Source of the DNA: Cunninghamia lanceolata
Taxonomy: Eukaryota > Streptophyta > Pinopsida > Cupressales > Cupressaceae
DNA length: 64,000 nt
Assembly (NCBI GenBank): GCA_027924645.1
Contig: BSBN01001363.1
Location: forward strand, 1,042,001 to 1,106,000
Direction: 5' to 3'
The stretch's first letter is position 1, and every line of letters begins with the position of its first letter. The position numbers and the translations under genes are program-made. The notes beneath the pieces are model-generated. The model did not search any database. It was not told the DNA's origin and saw only the letters and a list, made by a program, of their open reading frames with translations. Below are positions 22,111 to 33,300 of the stretch, piece after piece.

Positions 22111-25100
22111 TGTAAGGACCCACTTGATCCAAACTCAAATTTTCAAAAAAATTTCTCTATTAACAAGTCCATTCCAATTTACGCATAAATTCACAGCTTT
22201 CTCTGTCCTCTATGTACTCTTTATAGATCTCTGCTTGTGTTCTTAGAGTATCAAAGCAATCTCGGAAGACATCGACATATGGTAGCTCAATTAACTTGAG
22301 AGTTTTTTTTGGATGCACAACTGTGTATCAATTTAGGATGATGGTGTGGGAGTCCCTTGGTGTAGTGAAGGAAAATCAGAAGCTTCATAAAGGCACAATG
22401 GAATAGGTCAATGAATTGGCCACTTAAATAGTCCTTATGATAGATATCAAAACTTCCATTGAGTACTCAGGAAAACTTTCAGCCAAAACAGCCATATGTT
22501 CAAAACAAAACATTCTTAAACCAACCTGGGCTCTTCTATCCTTTAGGCAAATAGGTTCATGCAGAACTAGGTCCAACGGACCTTATCGCTACCTGATTCG
22601 AGTAGAACAAACAATGGCCAAAAGGTCTAGTGATAAAACAGACCAATTCTCTATCCAATATGGGATAAGTCAACACAACAGCTAACCAGGCTAAATAGGA
22701 CAGGAATCATTATACTCTGGCCAGAGACTTCTGACTCCCTCGAAACTAATAGAGATTCAAGAGTCACTTCCTAGTGACCAGAGTCTGCCCAGACACTGTG
22801 CTGAGGACGTCGACCAGGGAACACATAACATCAACTTGTACTCACCTCAGTTTACGGCAACGCCAGATACAAGTAATCCACCCTGGGGATTCTTCTGAGT
22901 ACTAGGAGAGTTCGTAAGTTACCTAGTTAACCTTTTAACTAGAGATAGAGATTATGAAGTTGATTATTAAAGAGTACCCTATATCCGAGGGGCCTGAGTA
23001 CTAGGGGCATCCTTCACCGTCCAGACTGCCTACATACGTATCCACAGGATCAAGGCCCTCTTCAGATGTGATCTACACGATGAATGCGAACATGTAGTTC
23101 TGTCTTGCACTATGTTAATGTAGCTGTGAGTGGATACACAGTTCTTCACTGATTGCCACCCACTCGAATGATAGAATGGATGGAATTCCTAAGGAACTAG
23201 TATGCAAACACACCTCCCGAAAGTGTTTGGCGTTTAAGTTTTTCAACTGTGAATAATTTACCTAACATGCATATTTTCCCGATGAGATCTTCCCATTGAT
23301 CATCCTACAACAATTTTTGATAGTCTCACCTTTTCTTTTAATTAATCTTTTTAGTGAGGTATCCGAGGAGATTTTCTGTTCTTGCGGACTTAACTTTGAC
23401 ATGTTCCTTATTACTCCCCGACGATTTATAGGGATGGTGCCCAAACGTCGTTGATGCAGCTATCTTAGGCGTGAGGTACTTGGTTCAATGTGACGGCATT
23501 ACCTGTAAACGTGACCCAGCGGTACCATAAATACTGAACACTGTGAATGTTTGTGTTTCAATATTTATTTACAAGGTTCACCTAGATGAAAAGAAAACTT
23601 ATATGATAGCTTTTAAAGAAATGAGAAGAATTAAACTTCATTACTTACATGTAAAGAAAATGGCTAGATGTTTTGATCCATTCATAAATATATAAGGAAG
23701 AGTAAAGTAACGACATTCCAACAATTGTAATCATAATTTCAGAAGATACTAACTCACTTATGTTAATCACAATCATAAATTAGAAAAGATACTATATCAT
23801 TTCATTTCATGGTGATAGGAGTTAATTTGTCATACATGAAGTGATCTTTATTCAAAGTAAGTCATATATCAAATTAATCTTTATTTCCATTGTCGATCTA
23901 TTTGCGAGTACAAGTTGACAAAGATTCTTGTTACTAAAACTAGTCAATAGTTGCTCCAAGGTTTTATAACCTTCCAAAGAACTTACTGATTCCCTTCATG
24001 ATTCCTCTATAGTCATAACATTCATTCATTTAAAAGTACCCTCATTTTAGAACTTCATACTACTAATTATTCATTTTCCTTAGTAATCTTTTAATTTTTT
24101 ATTTAAGTTAATTGAATCTATTCCAATCTAAGGAAAGATGATGTTTTTTTAATTGTATTCAATGTCCAACATTTCTCATTGAGGTAATGAATTAGATACT
24201 CAATCATAAGGGTCAACATTTGTTTAAATAAGTCATTTTACTTTTGTCACATATGGTCAAGAGGGTTAATTTTCTAATGCAAAGATAATCAAAATCTATT
24301 GCTAGACTAGAGAGTTCGTGTAGGAATCATTATTAACATGATTCACTTGATTTCAAGGAAATACCTTAGTTTTAAAAAAATCACTAGCATAAATCATCCA
24401 TGTAACAATTGCATCAAGAACTTAATGAAAGGTTCAATTTATAGGAACATGATGGTCAATTGCCAAAATATAGGAGTTATTACTTAAATCAATTTTTCAA
24501 TAGCTAATCTAATAATTATTTTAAAATGTACATGGGATTATTGATTTTATAAATAATGTTATTAAAGATAAATTCATTACTATACAATTATGCGTGTGAA
24601 CCTCAAATGACATAATGAAAAGTGATCTCAGAAAATGAAATAATTGTAGCAATTTCACAAAATGGATAGGCAAGTAAAATTCCAAAATCTACTCTGTTTA
24701 TGTCTACATGGGAGTTTTAGAATAGGGCATGGACCTGCAGCAAAGCATAAAGGTAATAGCAGATGTTGTAGTTGCAAATGTCCTGGGACATGTGTATGTA
24801 AATAACATATTGTGAACGTGTGGTAGCTTTGCCTAAATGTTTGCAATACATGTTCATTGACAGTTAAAAATGAGTTTGGGCCATAATTCCTAGAACATTG
24901 GTACATCATTCTACCTGATTCAAATTTCACCTGAGCGAAATAGATAGAAAAATAATCGCAAATAAAGATACTTGATCTGGTTAATCTGGTAATTTATCAG
25001 TTACAGAACAAATCTTTTCTTATAACTCTTCCTGTTTACGATATAGAATAGAATAAACTTCTAACCTTCGAACTCCTACTATTGGAAGTGATAAGAAGTT

Positions 25101-26715
25101 AGGAAGAGGAACCTCTGAGGGATTGGGAGGATCCATGATATTTCGCGTTCCACCATCGAATTTAGTTTTCACAAAATAATTTACTAGCTTGATAAGTATT
25201 GACTGACTGATCAAGATTTCTAAGTTTATCTTTGTAGTGTTGAATCCACCACAGACAATGATTATGACAAAAACAATCAGTTTTATGAATTGAAAACTGA
25301 TCAGGATATTTGCAAGGTCTATTCAGTCCTGGCATTTGCTTCTTAAAGGAAAATATTTTTATAACTTCCTATAATTAGAGATCGTAGAAATCCCTATTGC
25401 TCTGGTCTTACGAGTTTTCCTGGTTTTTTTTTCTTTTCTAGCTTACTCAATATAGTAACTGTGGAAGCACAAGTAAGACAAGCGAACTGTTTGACAGAAG
25501 CCAGCGAACAACAAATTGTGGAAGCACATATAAGGCACCTGATCCATTCTCACAACAATATCAGCAAGAGATGACATCTTAAGAATGTGATGGTTTGAAT
25601 TAATGAAACACTCAGAAACATATCCTAATATTGTAAGCTTTATTTGCAGTGCATACAGCCACGTAGATGCAATAACAACACTAATAGCAATAACAGCAAT
25701 ATACGATTACCTCACAACAATATCCTCTGGAAACTTCCCTTCCTAGCATTCGGTCTCACCAGATTTCTCCAGCCTTTTCCAACCAAAGATCCATGTGTGT
25801 TTCTTACTTTACAATTGAGGCATTTATAGAAAATTTCATGTATCCCCACCCTTGTTTTTTTTTTTTAATGCAAATGCATCCTCCACTCCTTTAATTTATT
25901 GATAATGCAGCCTCCACTCCTTTAGTTTAATGCTAATGCATTCTCCAATCCTTTAATATATTGATAATGCAGCCTCCACTCCTTTAGTTTAATGCTAATG
26001 CATTCTCCACTCCTTTAATATATTAATAATGCAGTCTCCACAAATCTTGTCCCCCATTTCCTATGTGTAATCCATTTAAATTGTTTATAATTTATATTTT
26101 AAATGAATATACTAATTTCCGTATTTTTTTCTAATTTTCCAAGTAAGAATAAACAACTCAACCCCCCACTTCCTCCATTAACCTAGTGGTCATAAAATAA
26201 TGTAATCCCACTCAATAGGTTCCCCATTAAACCCCACTTGAAGAATAAAATACAAATGAGAAAACTTAAAATAACATAGAGTGGGTGACACAACACCCAC
26301 ATAAAAGGGAACTCCACCAAAAGGAGGCACATGGAGACAAGCCCACCATAATGAGGGGGATCATGGAGTGCTCCATGACTTGGAAGTGGGCATGAGTCTG
26401 GATTCCACTCATCCCATGTCCCCCAAGCTTCCAATTTTCGTCACTTAACCTCACCCCCAAGTTGAGGTGACCCTATGACAGTTAACCCAAGGTTAACCTA
26501 GTCAAAAAGGTCCCTAAACCCAAGGGGTACGACCTAGGGTTGTTTTAAACCTAGTTAGGACTCCCAGAGTCAATTAAAACACAAAATAAAGGATCTAAAA
26601 GAATTACAATTTAAGCAAGATTAAAAACATCATTACTTACATCACTTATCATAATAAAAGTAAATCAAAATATAATATACTTTTTATGTTAGTTTTCAAA
26701 AATTGAGTTGTGACA
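22111..26715 (-). mobile_element. Insertion D: 4.6-kb LTR-like element in the B 5' LTR
   Basis: An exact insertion of 4605 bp flanked by ATTTG at 22106-22110 and 26716-26720. Its ends TGTAAGGACC and GTTGTGACA give the TG...CA form of an LTR; in the opposite orientation it starts TGTCACAAC, a common start of plant Ty3 LTRs, so I place it on the minus strand. I see no gag-pol motif, PBS or PPT inside, so a solo LTR is the simplest reading. It is not visibly similar to the A or B LTRs. Short ORFs inside have no recognisable product. Confidence 0.8.
25865..26042. repeat. Tandem repeat in insertion D
   Basis: About five copies of a roughly 34-36 bp unit with the core CTCCACTCCTTTA followed by an AT-rich spacer with AATGCA. 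Alternate units are more alike (spacer TTAATGCTAATGCA against ATTGATAATGCA), so the true period may be a dimer of about 70 bp. Confidence 0.75.
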
Positions 26716-28057
26716 ATTTGTAATGAAAATCTATCAGAGAAGTCATCGTATAACAATTGGGTTTCATGGGACTAAGATCTCTTCAATCTCTATCATATGT
26801 CCCAGTCTTGTATGGATGTCCCGTTCTATTCTCTATACGATTGACCCTCTTTTGTTTACCTAATATATTAACTCAGAAAACCTATGATCTTTCCTTGGAA
26901 ACCCATTAGTCTAAAGACTAAGGGAATCGATCTAGTAATGAGAATAAATTCAAGGACAGGGGATATATAAATATCTTGCATTGAATAAATTCTGCAATAA
27001 TAAAATCTTCAGGAAAAGAGGTAGTGTAAATATCTTGTATTGAAATAAATTTCAGGCATTTAAAATCGATTCAGGAAAAGAGGTAGTATAAATATCTTGT
27101 ATCAAAATAGATTTTTAGCATATTTTATTAAAAGAAAGGTAGCATGGGGTTTTCAATTTTTTCCATGCTTAATGAACCAGCAGCAAACATATTTGAGATT
27201 TATACAAAGGCAGTGATAGGGTTTTGATCTTTCTATGCTTAATAGAAATAAGCAAACATATGGTAGTTTTGTTTGAAAGGTAGCGATGGAGTTTCAGTTT
27301 TCAATGCTAAATAAATTGCAACTAATTGATCTTAATTTGTGTGCTGGAAACAAAACAAGAAAATTGAGGTAAATACCTCACAACTATATGCACTCCCCTT
27401 CAGCTTGCCTCAGGTCTAGCAATTTGATATGCTTCCTCAGGTCATTCGCTCTCCCCTATCTTTTCTAGTTTTTTTTTGTGTTTTAAACCCTTTGATTCCT
27501 TCTGCCAAACGTGTTGACTCTCCTCTATATCTTCTCTGCCCTTCCACCCCCTCTACCTTTGTTCTCTATGTCTTTTTACTCTCCGCCCCCCTTCCTCTTT
27601 GTGTCTTCATTTTTCTTTTGTTTTAAGACCCAGAGCTTCTAGACATCGTGTCTCCAGCCAAAGGGAAACCTCCTCCTAGATCCCTTGTATTAGGTATGGT
27701 CCAGTCTCAAATCAAATATTTTCATTTGCAGCATTAAAACTCACTCCACCTCCTCTATAACTTCTTTATGCCTCCGTCTTTATGAATATGAAGATCTGAT
27801 ATCCTTTTTTTTAACTCCTAGATAATTTCTTTCATTCTTATCCTATCTCCGTCACTCACCCACCCGCAGATATATCATCCTCTCAAATTAAATCTCTTTT
27901 TACGGTCATTCCCTGCAAGGCCTTCAATTCCCACAGAAATAGATATTTCTCTCCCCATGCGTTGACTGACTTTCTATGCCTACATACGCTGCTCATATAT
28001 TTTCTCCATTAAATATTTACCAACACTCATCGCCAGCATAGCAAGGAGGTTGTTACA
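26716..28057 (-). mobile_element. Element B 5' LTR, outer part
   Basis: Resumes with the duplicated ATTTG and is collinear with 13640-14976 of the 3' LTR, ending GGTTGTTACA at 28057. The duplicated target CACCA follows. Confidence 0.92.
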
Positions 28058-28168
28058 CACCAACTCTCAAAGGGGTCGTCGCGTGGCATGGGATGGGGTT
28101 GAAATAAAATATTATAAAAAAAAATCACTTTGTTGTCTCTTATGCAGCAAGGGGCGGTGGTTGTTACA
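28058..28168 (-). mobile_element. Old family-B LTR, second part
   Basis: Begins with the duplicated CACCA and ends GGTGGTTGTTACA at 28168, followed by the duplicated satellite target TATTA. This closes the LTR begun at 8611. It is only 106 bp beyond the TSD, so element B landed near the sense 5' end of the old LTR. Confidence 0.85.
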
Positions 28169-29320
28169 TATTAATCTACAATTCTATTAATCCATCATTC
28201 TTTTATTCTATTAATCTCTTACTCTGTCATTCTTTCATTCTATCATTGTATAATTCCATTATTCAATTAATCTATAGTTCTATTACTCTACGATTCTTTC
28301 ATTCTATCATTTTGTAATTCTAAAATTCTATTATTCCTTAAATCTATTTTCTATCATTCTTTCATTTTATAATTCTATAAATCTACTATTCTATCATTCT
28401 TTCATTCTGTTATTATACCATTATGTAATTCTATCATTCTATTATTCTATAAATCTATTGTTCTATCATTCTTATATTCAATCATTCTATTATTCTATCA
28501 TTCTTTCCTTCCGTAATTCTATTATTATATTATTTTATAATTCTATTTTTCTAGAAGTCTTTCATTCTATGATTCTATAATTATATCATTGTATTATTCT
28601 ATAAACCTATTATTATATCATTCTATAATTCTACCATTTTGTTATTCTTAAAATCTATTATTCTATCATTCTTTGATTCTCAAATTGTATTATTCTCTAA
28701 TTGTATTATTTTATAGTTATATTCAAGTCTATATTTCCATCATTCTATAACTCTTTTATTAAATTATTCCAACATTTTTAATTCTATCATTCTACAATTC
28801 TATTTTTCTAACATTCTTCCATTCTATCATTATATAATCTTATCATTCTATTATTCTATCATTTTATTATTCTATCATTCTATTATTCTATAAATCTATT
28901 ACTATATCATTCCTTCATTCAATCATTTTATTATTGTATTATTCCAAAATTCTATTACTCTATCATTCTTTCATTCTATCATTTTATAATTCAAACATTC
29001 TATTAATCTATAATTATATTATTCTATCATTCTTTCAATCTATCATTTTATAATTTTATCATTCTATTATTATTATACTAATCTATTATTCTATTATTAT
29101 ACATTTCTATCATTCTATAAATGTTTTATTCTATAATATTTTCATTTTATTATTCTATAACTATTTTATTCTACAATTCTATTCTTCTATCATTCTATCA
29201 TTCTACAATTCTATTATTCAATCATTCTCTCATTCTATCACTCTATTATTCTATAAATCTATTATTCTATCATTATTTAATTCTTTAATTCTATTATTGA
29301 ATTATTTTACAATTCTATTA
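28169..29320. repeat. Octanucleotide satellite block S2
   Basis: Continuation of the array left at 8610. The same ATTCTATH units, with recognisable stretches shared with S1 (28200-28360 resembles 7310-7490, including the variant ATTCCTTAAATCTA). It ends at 29320, where non-repetitive AT-rich DNA begins. Confidence 0.9.
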
Positions 29321-30308
29321 GGGTAAAAGCACAAACTTCTCACACTTTATAAAGGAATTGGCCAACCACAAAAAAAATTTCTGAACTTCGACCTCATAAA
29401 AGTGGCATTTATGTTTTGAATTTCAAAATGATGTAAACTAATGAAATGTAGATCTCTTAATGAATTTTATGCTTGTAATTTTAAAAAAATTTAAAAAAAT
29501 TACTTTGACATTTTAAAAAAAATTTAAGAGCAAATTTTGAATTGCTGAAAATTTCAGGAAAAGTGACATTGAGTTCACATCACAAAAAAAGAGCAAACAA
29601 TCTTATTTTTCCCTAATTTTTTTTGTAATATCATTTTAAAGTCAGACTTTGCTGAATCTGATAATTTTCATTCCACATTAAGTTTTGTATTATTTTTTTA
29701 TCATTTTCACCAAACCAATTATACCCTTTTGGAGAGGACGCTTTTCTCTAGTGTACCATATAATTTTGAAAAAAAATAGATGTGTTTTGATATATTTTTT
29801 AAAATTTCTAATTAGTGTCATATCTGATTTTAACAACCTACTTGCAGTAATTTAAAATATATATATATATTAACCCAGAGGTATCCCCTAACCCTTCCCC
29901 CCAAGAGAGACAGGAGCGTTGTGACTCTGCCCAGTGTTGCCCACCGCGCCTTGCCTTGGGCTTACTTTTTTCTGCCTAGTTGGGGCTAAGAATGGCAGGG
30001 TGAGAGAAGGTGAGACTAATCCTCAAGGGACTGTCGAGGGGGCCCACACACCCCAAACAACTATTGGAAATTGATGCAGTACACAACATACACTCAATAG
30101 AATTGTGCCATTAAACATATGAGAGCCAAAGATTTGGAAGCTAGAACACAAAAAAACTTCTATTCATCAACTATGCTGCTACAATGAGAAAAAACTCTCT
30201 TATATCCAAGAAAAATAAAAAAAAATTTAAAAAAATTACTTTTTTTGCAGATTTCCACAATTGTCAGATTTTGCCATTTTAGGTAATTTTACAATCATAT
30301 CTTGAGAA
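29321..30308. other. Decayed AT-rich sequence left of solo LTR G
   Basis: Not recognised. Mostly poly-A/T-rich DNA, with a more complex patch at 29875-30160 (AACCCTTCCCCCCAAGAGAG, CCTTGGGCTTACTTTTTTCT) that could be old LTR sequence. It is part of the same pre-insertion sequence as 36257 onwards, because solo LTR G lies exactly between with a TSD. No coding sequence was found. Confidence 0.5.
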
Positions 30309-33300
30309 TGTAATGCCCCATCATGCAACCCTAGAGTGCAAGGCTAAAAGTACAAAATTACAGAACTAATTTTTTTTTTTGAAGCAAGTAAATGCAATAA
30401 GAGTAACCAAAGATGTCATAATACACGACATGAAGAAAAGTGCACTTCTAACTCCTCTAGGGAAACATAACGGCATTAGAGAATATAAAGTATAAACCAC
30501 ACAAGTGATAACCATTTTACTACTTCTATAAATCAAATCAACTTTTACATTAGCAAGATAGTTAATTTATCAAGGTCTTAGTACAAGATTACAAGATTAC
30601 AAGACTGATCTTGTCGGTTTACAAAAGAATGCATAAGAAAGTATACAACACCACCGAAGGTAGGAAGCAAACTGGAACTGGAACACCTCTGCGTAGAACT
30701 CGAACCGCATCTCCAAAAAAGACCAATGGATAGCTCTTACCACCCAACCATGTGGAACCCTGAGGTCCACCCCTCCAAGCTAGGAGATAAAGACGAGGAT
30801 TCCACTAAGCCAAGAAACAACATCCAAAAATAAAAGAATGATAACTGACTTGACACAACCGACCATATCATCAAAGCTGCACAAGACAAGACATCACTCC
30901 AGAGGTACTACAAAGAAACAACAGAACTGCGTAAGGAGAGTGTCATCGCATGGTCCTAACATGGGTTACCCAGGCTATCTATCCCCAGAAGCCAGCCCCC
31001 ATCTATGGTTACCCTGGCAGCCTCTCTCTAGGTGCCAGCCCCATAGGGTGACACATGCGGAGCCGACAGGTCCTCTCATGGAGACAAGGAGGTCGACCTT
31101 GCCAACCAGGCCTTCTCATCCCATCCTTAGCCTGTGAGAGCACTCAAGGCATGGGTGAGGTCTCTTACTTATCTTGTTAAGTGTTTTAATACCCCAACCC
31201 TCTTGATTAAATTATTAAATTTTTCACATGCTTACAACTTCCATAGGGTTACCCAGGCGACCTCTCACTAGGCACCAGCCCCACTATGAAAGCCACTCCC
31301 TTAGCATTCTCTGATCAAACATACATACCACACATACAGGTAATAATCACCAATCAGATCCGAGCCATAACTTACACCATTCACTAGGCCACAACAATAA
31401 GACCATAGAAACCCATCAAAATTTGATGCAATACCATCAAGAAACCAAGAACTATATTCAAGAGACCATTCTCATTCATTACAAGATATGAAAATCTAGA
31501 TATCCCATTACATTGACATGCCACTATCTGGGCCAATGATCAAGACACCTCACCTCTGGAGTTAGGTCCAACCAAAGATAAAGAAACCATAATCAGACAA
31601 GGTCAACCTTCCACATTGACAACAAGCGGCCATGACATCACACAAGATTCCTACTTCACAACAAACCAACATAGACCAAGCTCCACCCCAAGGTAACATA
31701 ATACTCCAATACAAACATAAGCTATGACAAAGGAGGAGATCAAGTAAGAGTTTCAAAGGACTCCAAATTCAATCAAGAAATCAACTTACATCAAGTTATC
31801 ACAAATAGCAAAACTTCAAAACTTTAGGAGTTAATAGGGCAAGAATGGTGAACCATAAACTGAACATCCTTACTTAAACAAAGGTCAAAGAAAGATCATA
31901 AAATAATTCCATTAATAAATCAATCCCAAGTCAAAGACACTCTAATTACCCTTAATATAACAAAACACAATTCCTTGATTTCTAAAATAAAAGTATCTAA
32001 AATGAAGAAACTACATATACGATGATATCCTCTATTCACGAAGCACGAAATAGAATATTACAAGCCTGACCAAAAGATTAATATTTAACAAGGTAATTAA
32101 TACCCGAAGCACAATATTGTTACCTCATGAATCGGGAACATTAATACAAATTACTTCTACAATTTCCAAAGACAACTAAAAGTAAATACATTCCCTTAAG
32201 TCCATTTCCTAACAATTACCAATTGTAGAACCACAACAATACTCGTAATTCCCTTTACATGCCATCTACTAACTGCCGTACTACAATTTTCAAATCATTA
32301 CAACCCTAATTAATTTAACTTACCATTTAAGATCTACCACTTATCATTTCTAAATAAACATCTATAAGTACTTTATTTACAATAAGCAAAATCTTTCTCC
32401 GATGTTAAAACAATTACAAACAAAATCAAAACAACTATAACATAAATATTTCTCCAATAAGCACCTTCCAATCTACTAACTCTACGAGCACATTCATGAA
32501 AATAGGATAAATATCTTTAAAAGCATAATTTACTATCGCAATAGACTATTTACCACAATCTACTTATTTAAACTTTTATATATACCCTTACAGGCTTAAA
32601 CTACAAGCTCTACAACATCATTCATAAATAGATTTTCTTAAGATTACATTCCTATTTCACAAGAACGATCACGTGCCAAAGCCATTATATGAATCACAAC
32701 TTCAATTACAAACATTATAAAACAACCATTATAAACCTATACAATTTCCTATAGGCATAGATGCCCAACTAACCTTTTTACCAAATATCATTTCAAATCA
32801 AAAACACTATAAATGATTATAAATTTCACACTATCCATATGTAACAGATTCGCTAAGAAAACCAACTTCCAATTTAATTTCCTATCTAATAATATATCGT
32901 CAACCATTTCCTACTGAAATGCATATCTTTGTTACCAAGAGCAAAAACTTCCATTCATATATAACCAACTATGACTTCATGAATCTACGACTTCCCTAAA
33001 TGCACAACTTCCATTACCTTTTCCAACTGCCCCAAATTCACTAAATAAATAAACTCCCATTGACATAAAACACCTACAACAAATATACTTATATCCCAAG
33101 CATAACTTTTATCTAATAATTAACCATAGCTAGCAAAACACACCATTAGGTTGTATACCCAAATGAACAATGTAATTTCAAGAACTTAGCAATACTTGAG
33201 TACCAAGGATAATACTACTATGCATCACTTAAGAGATTTTAACTTATTTCAGATAACATAAATAACTATGAAATAAAATAAACACAATATCAAATTCATT

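Larger units (their letters stand above)
12035..28057 (-). mobile_element. Element B: full-length Ty3/gypsy chromovirus with nested insertion
   Basis: A complete LTR retrotransposon on the minus strand: 3' LTR 12035-14976 (2942 bp), interior 14977-20499, and 5' LTR 20500-28057, which is 2948 bp once insertion D and its duplicated target are removed. TSD CACCA lies at 12030-12034 and 28058-28062. PBS, PPT and the order gag, protease, RT, RNase H, integrase, chromodomain place it among plant chromoviruses (Tekay/Del-like by the C-terminal tail; inference). It sits inside an older LTR of its own family. The polyprotein is broken by stops and at least two frameshifts, so the copy is non-autonomous. 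Confidence 0.92.
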
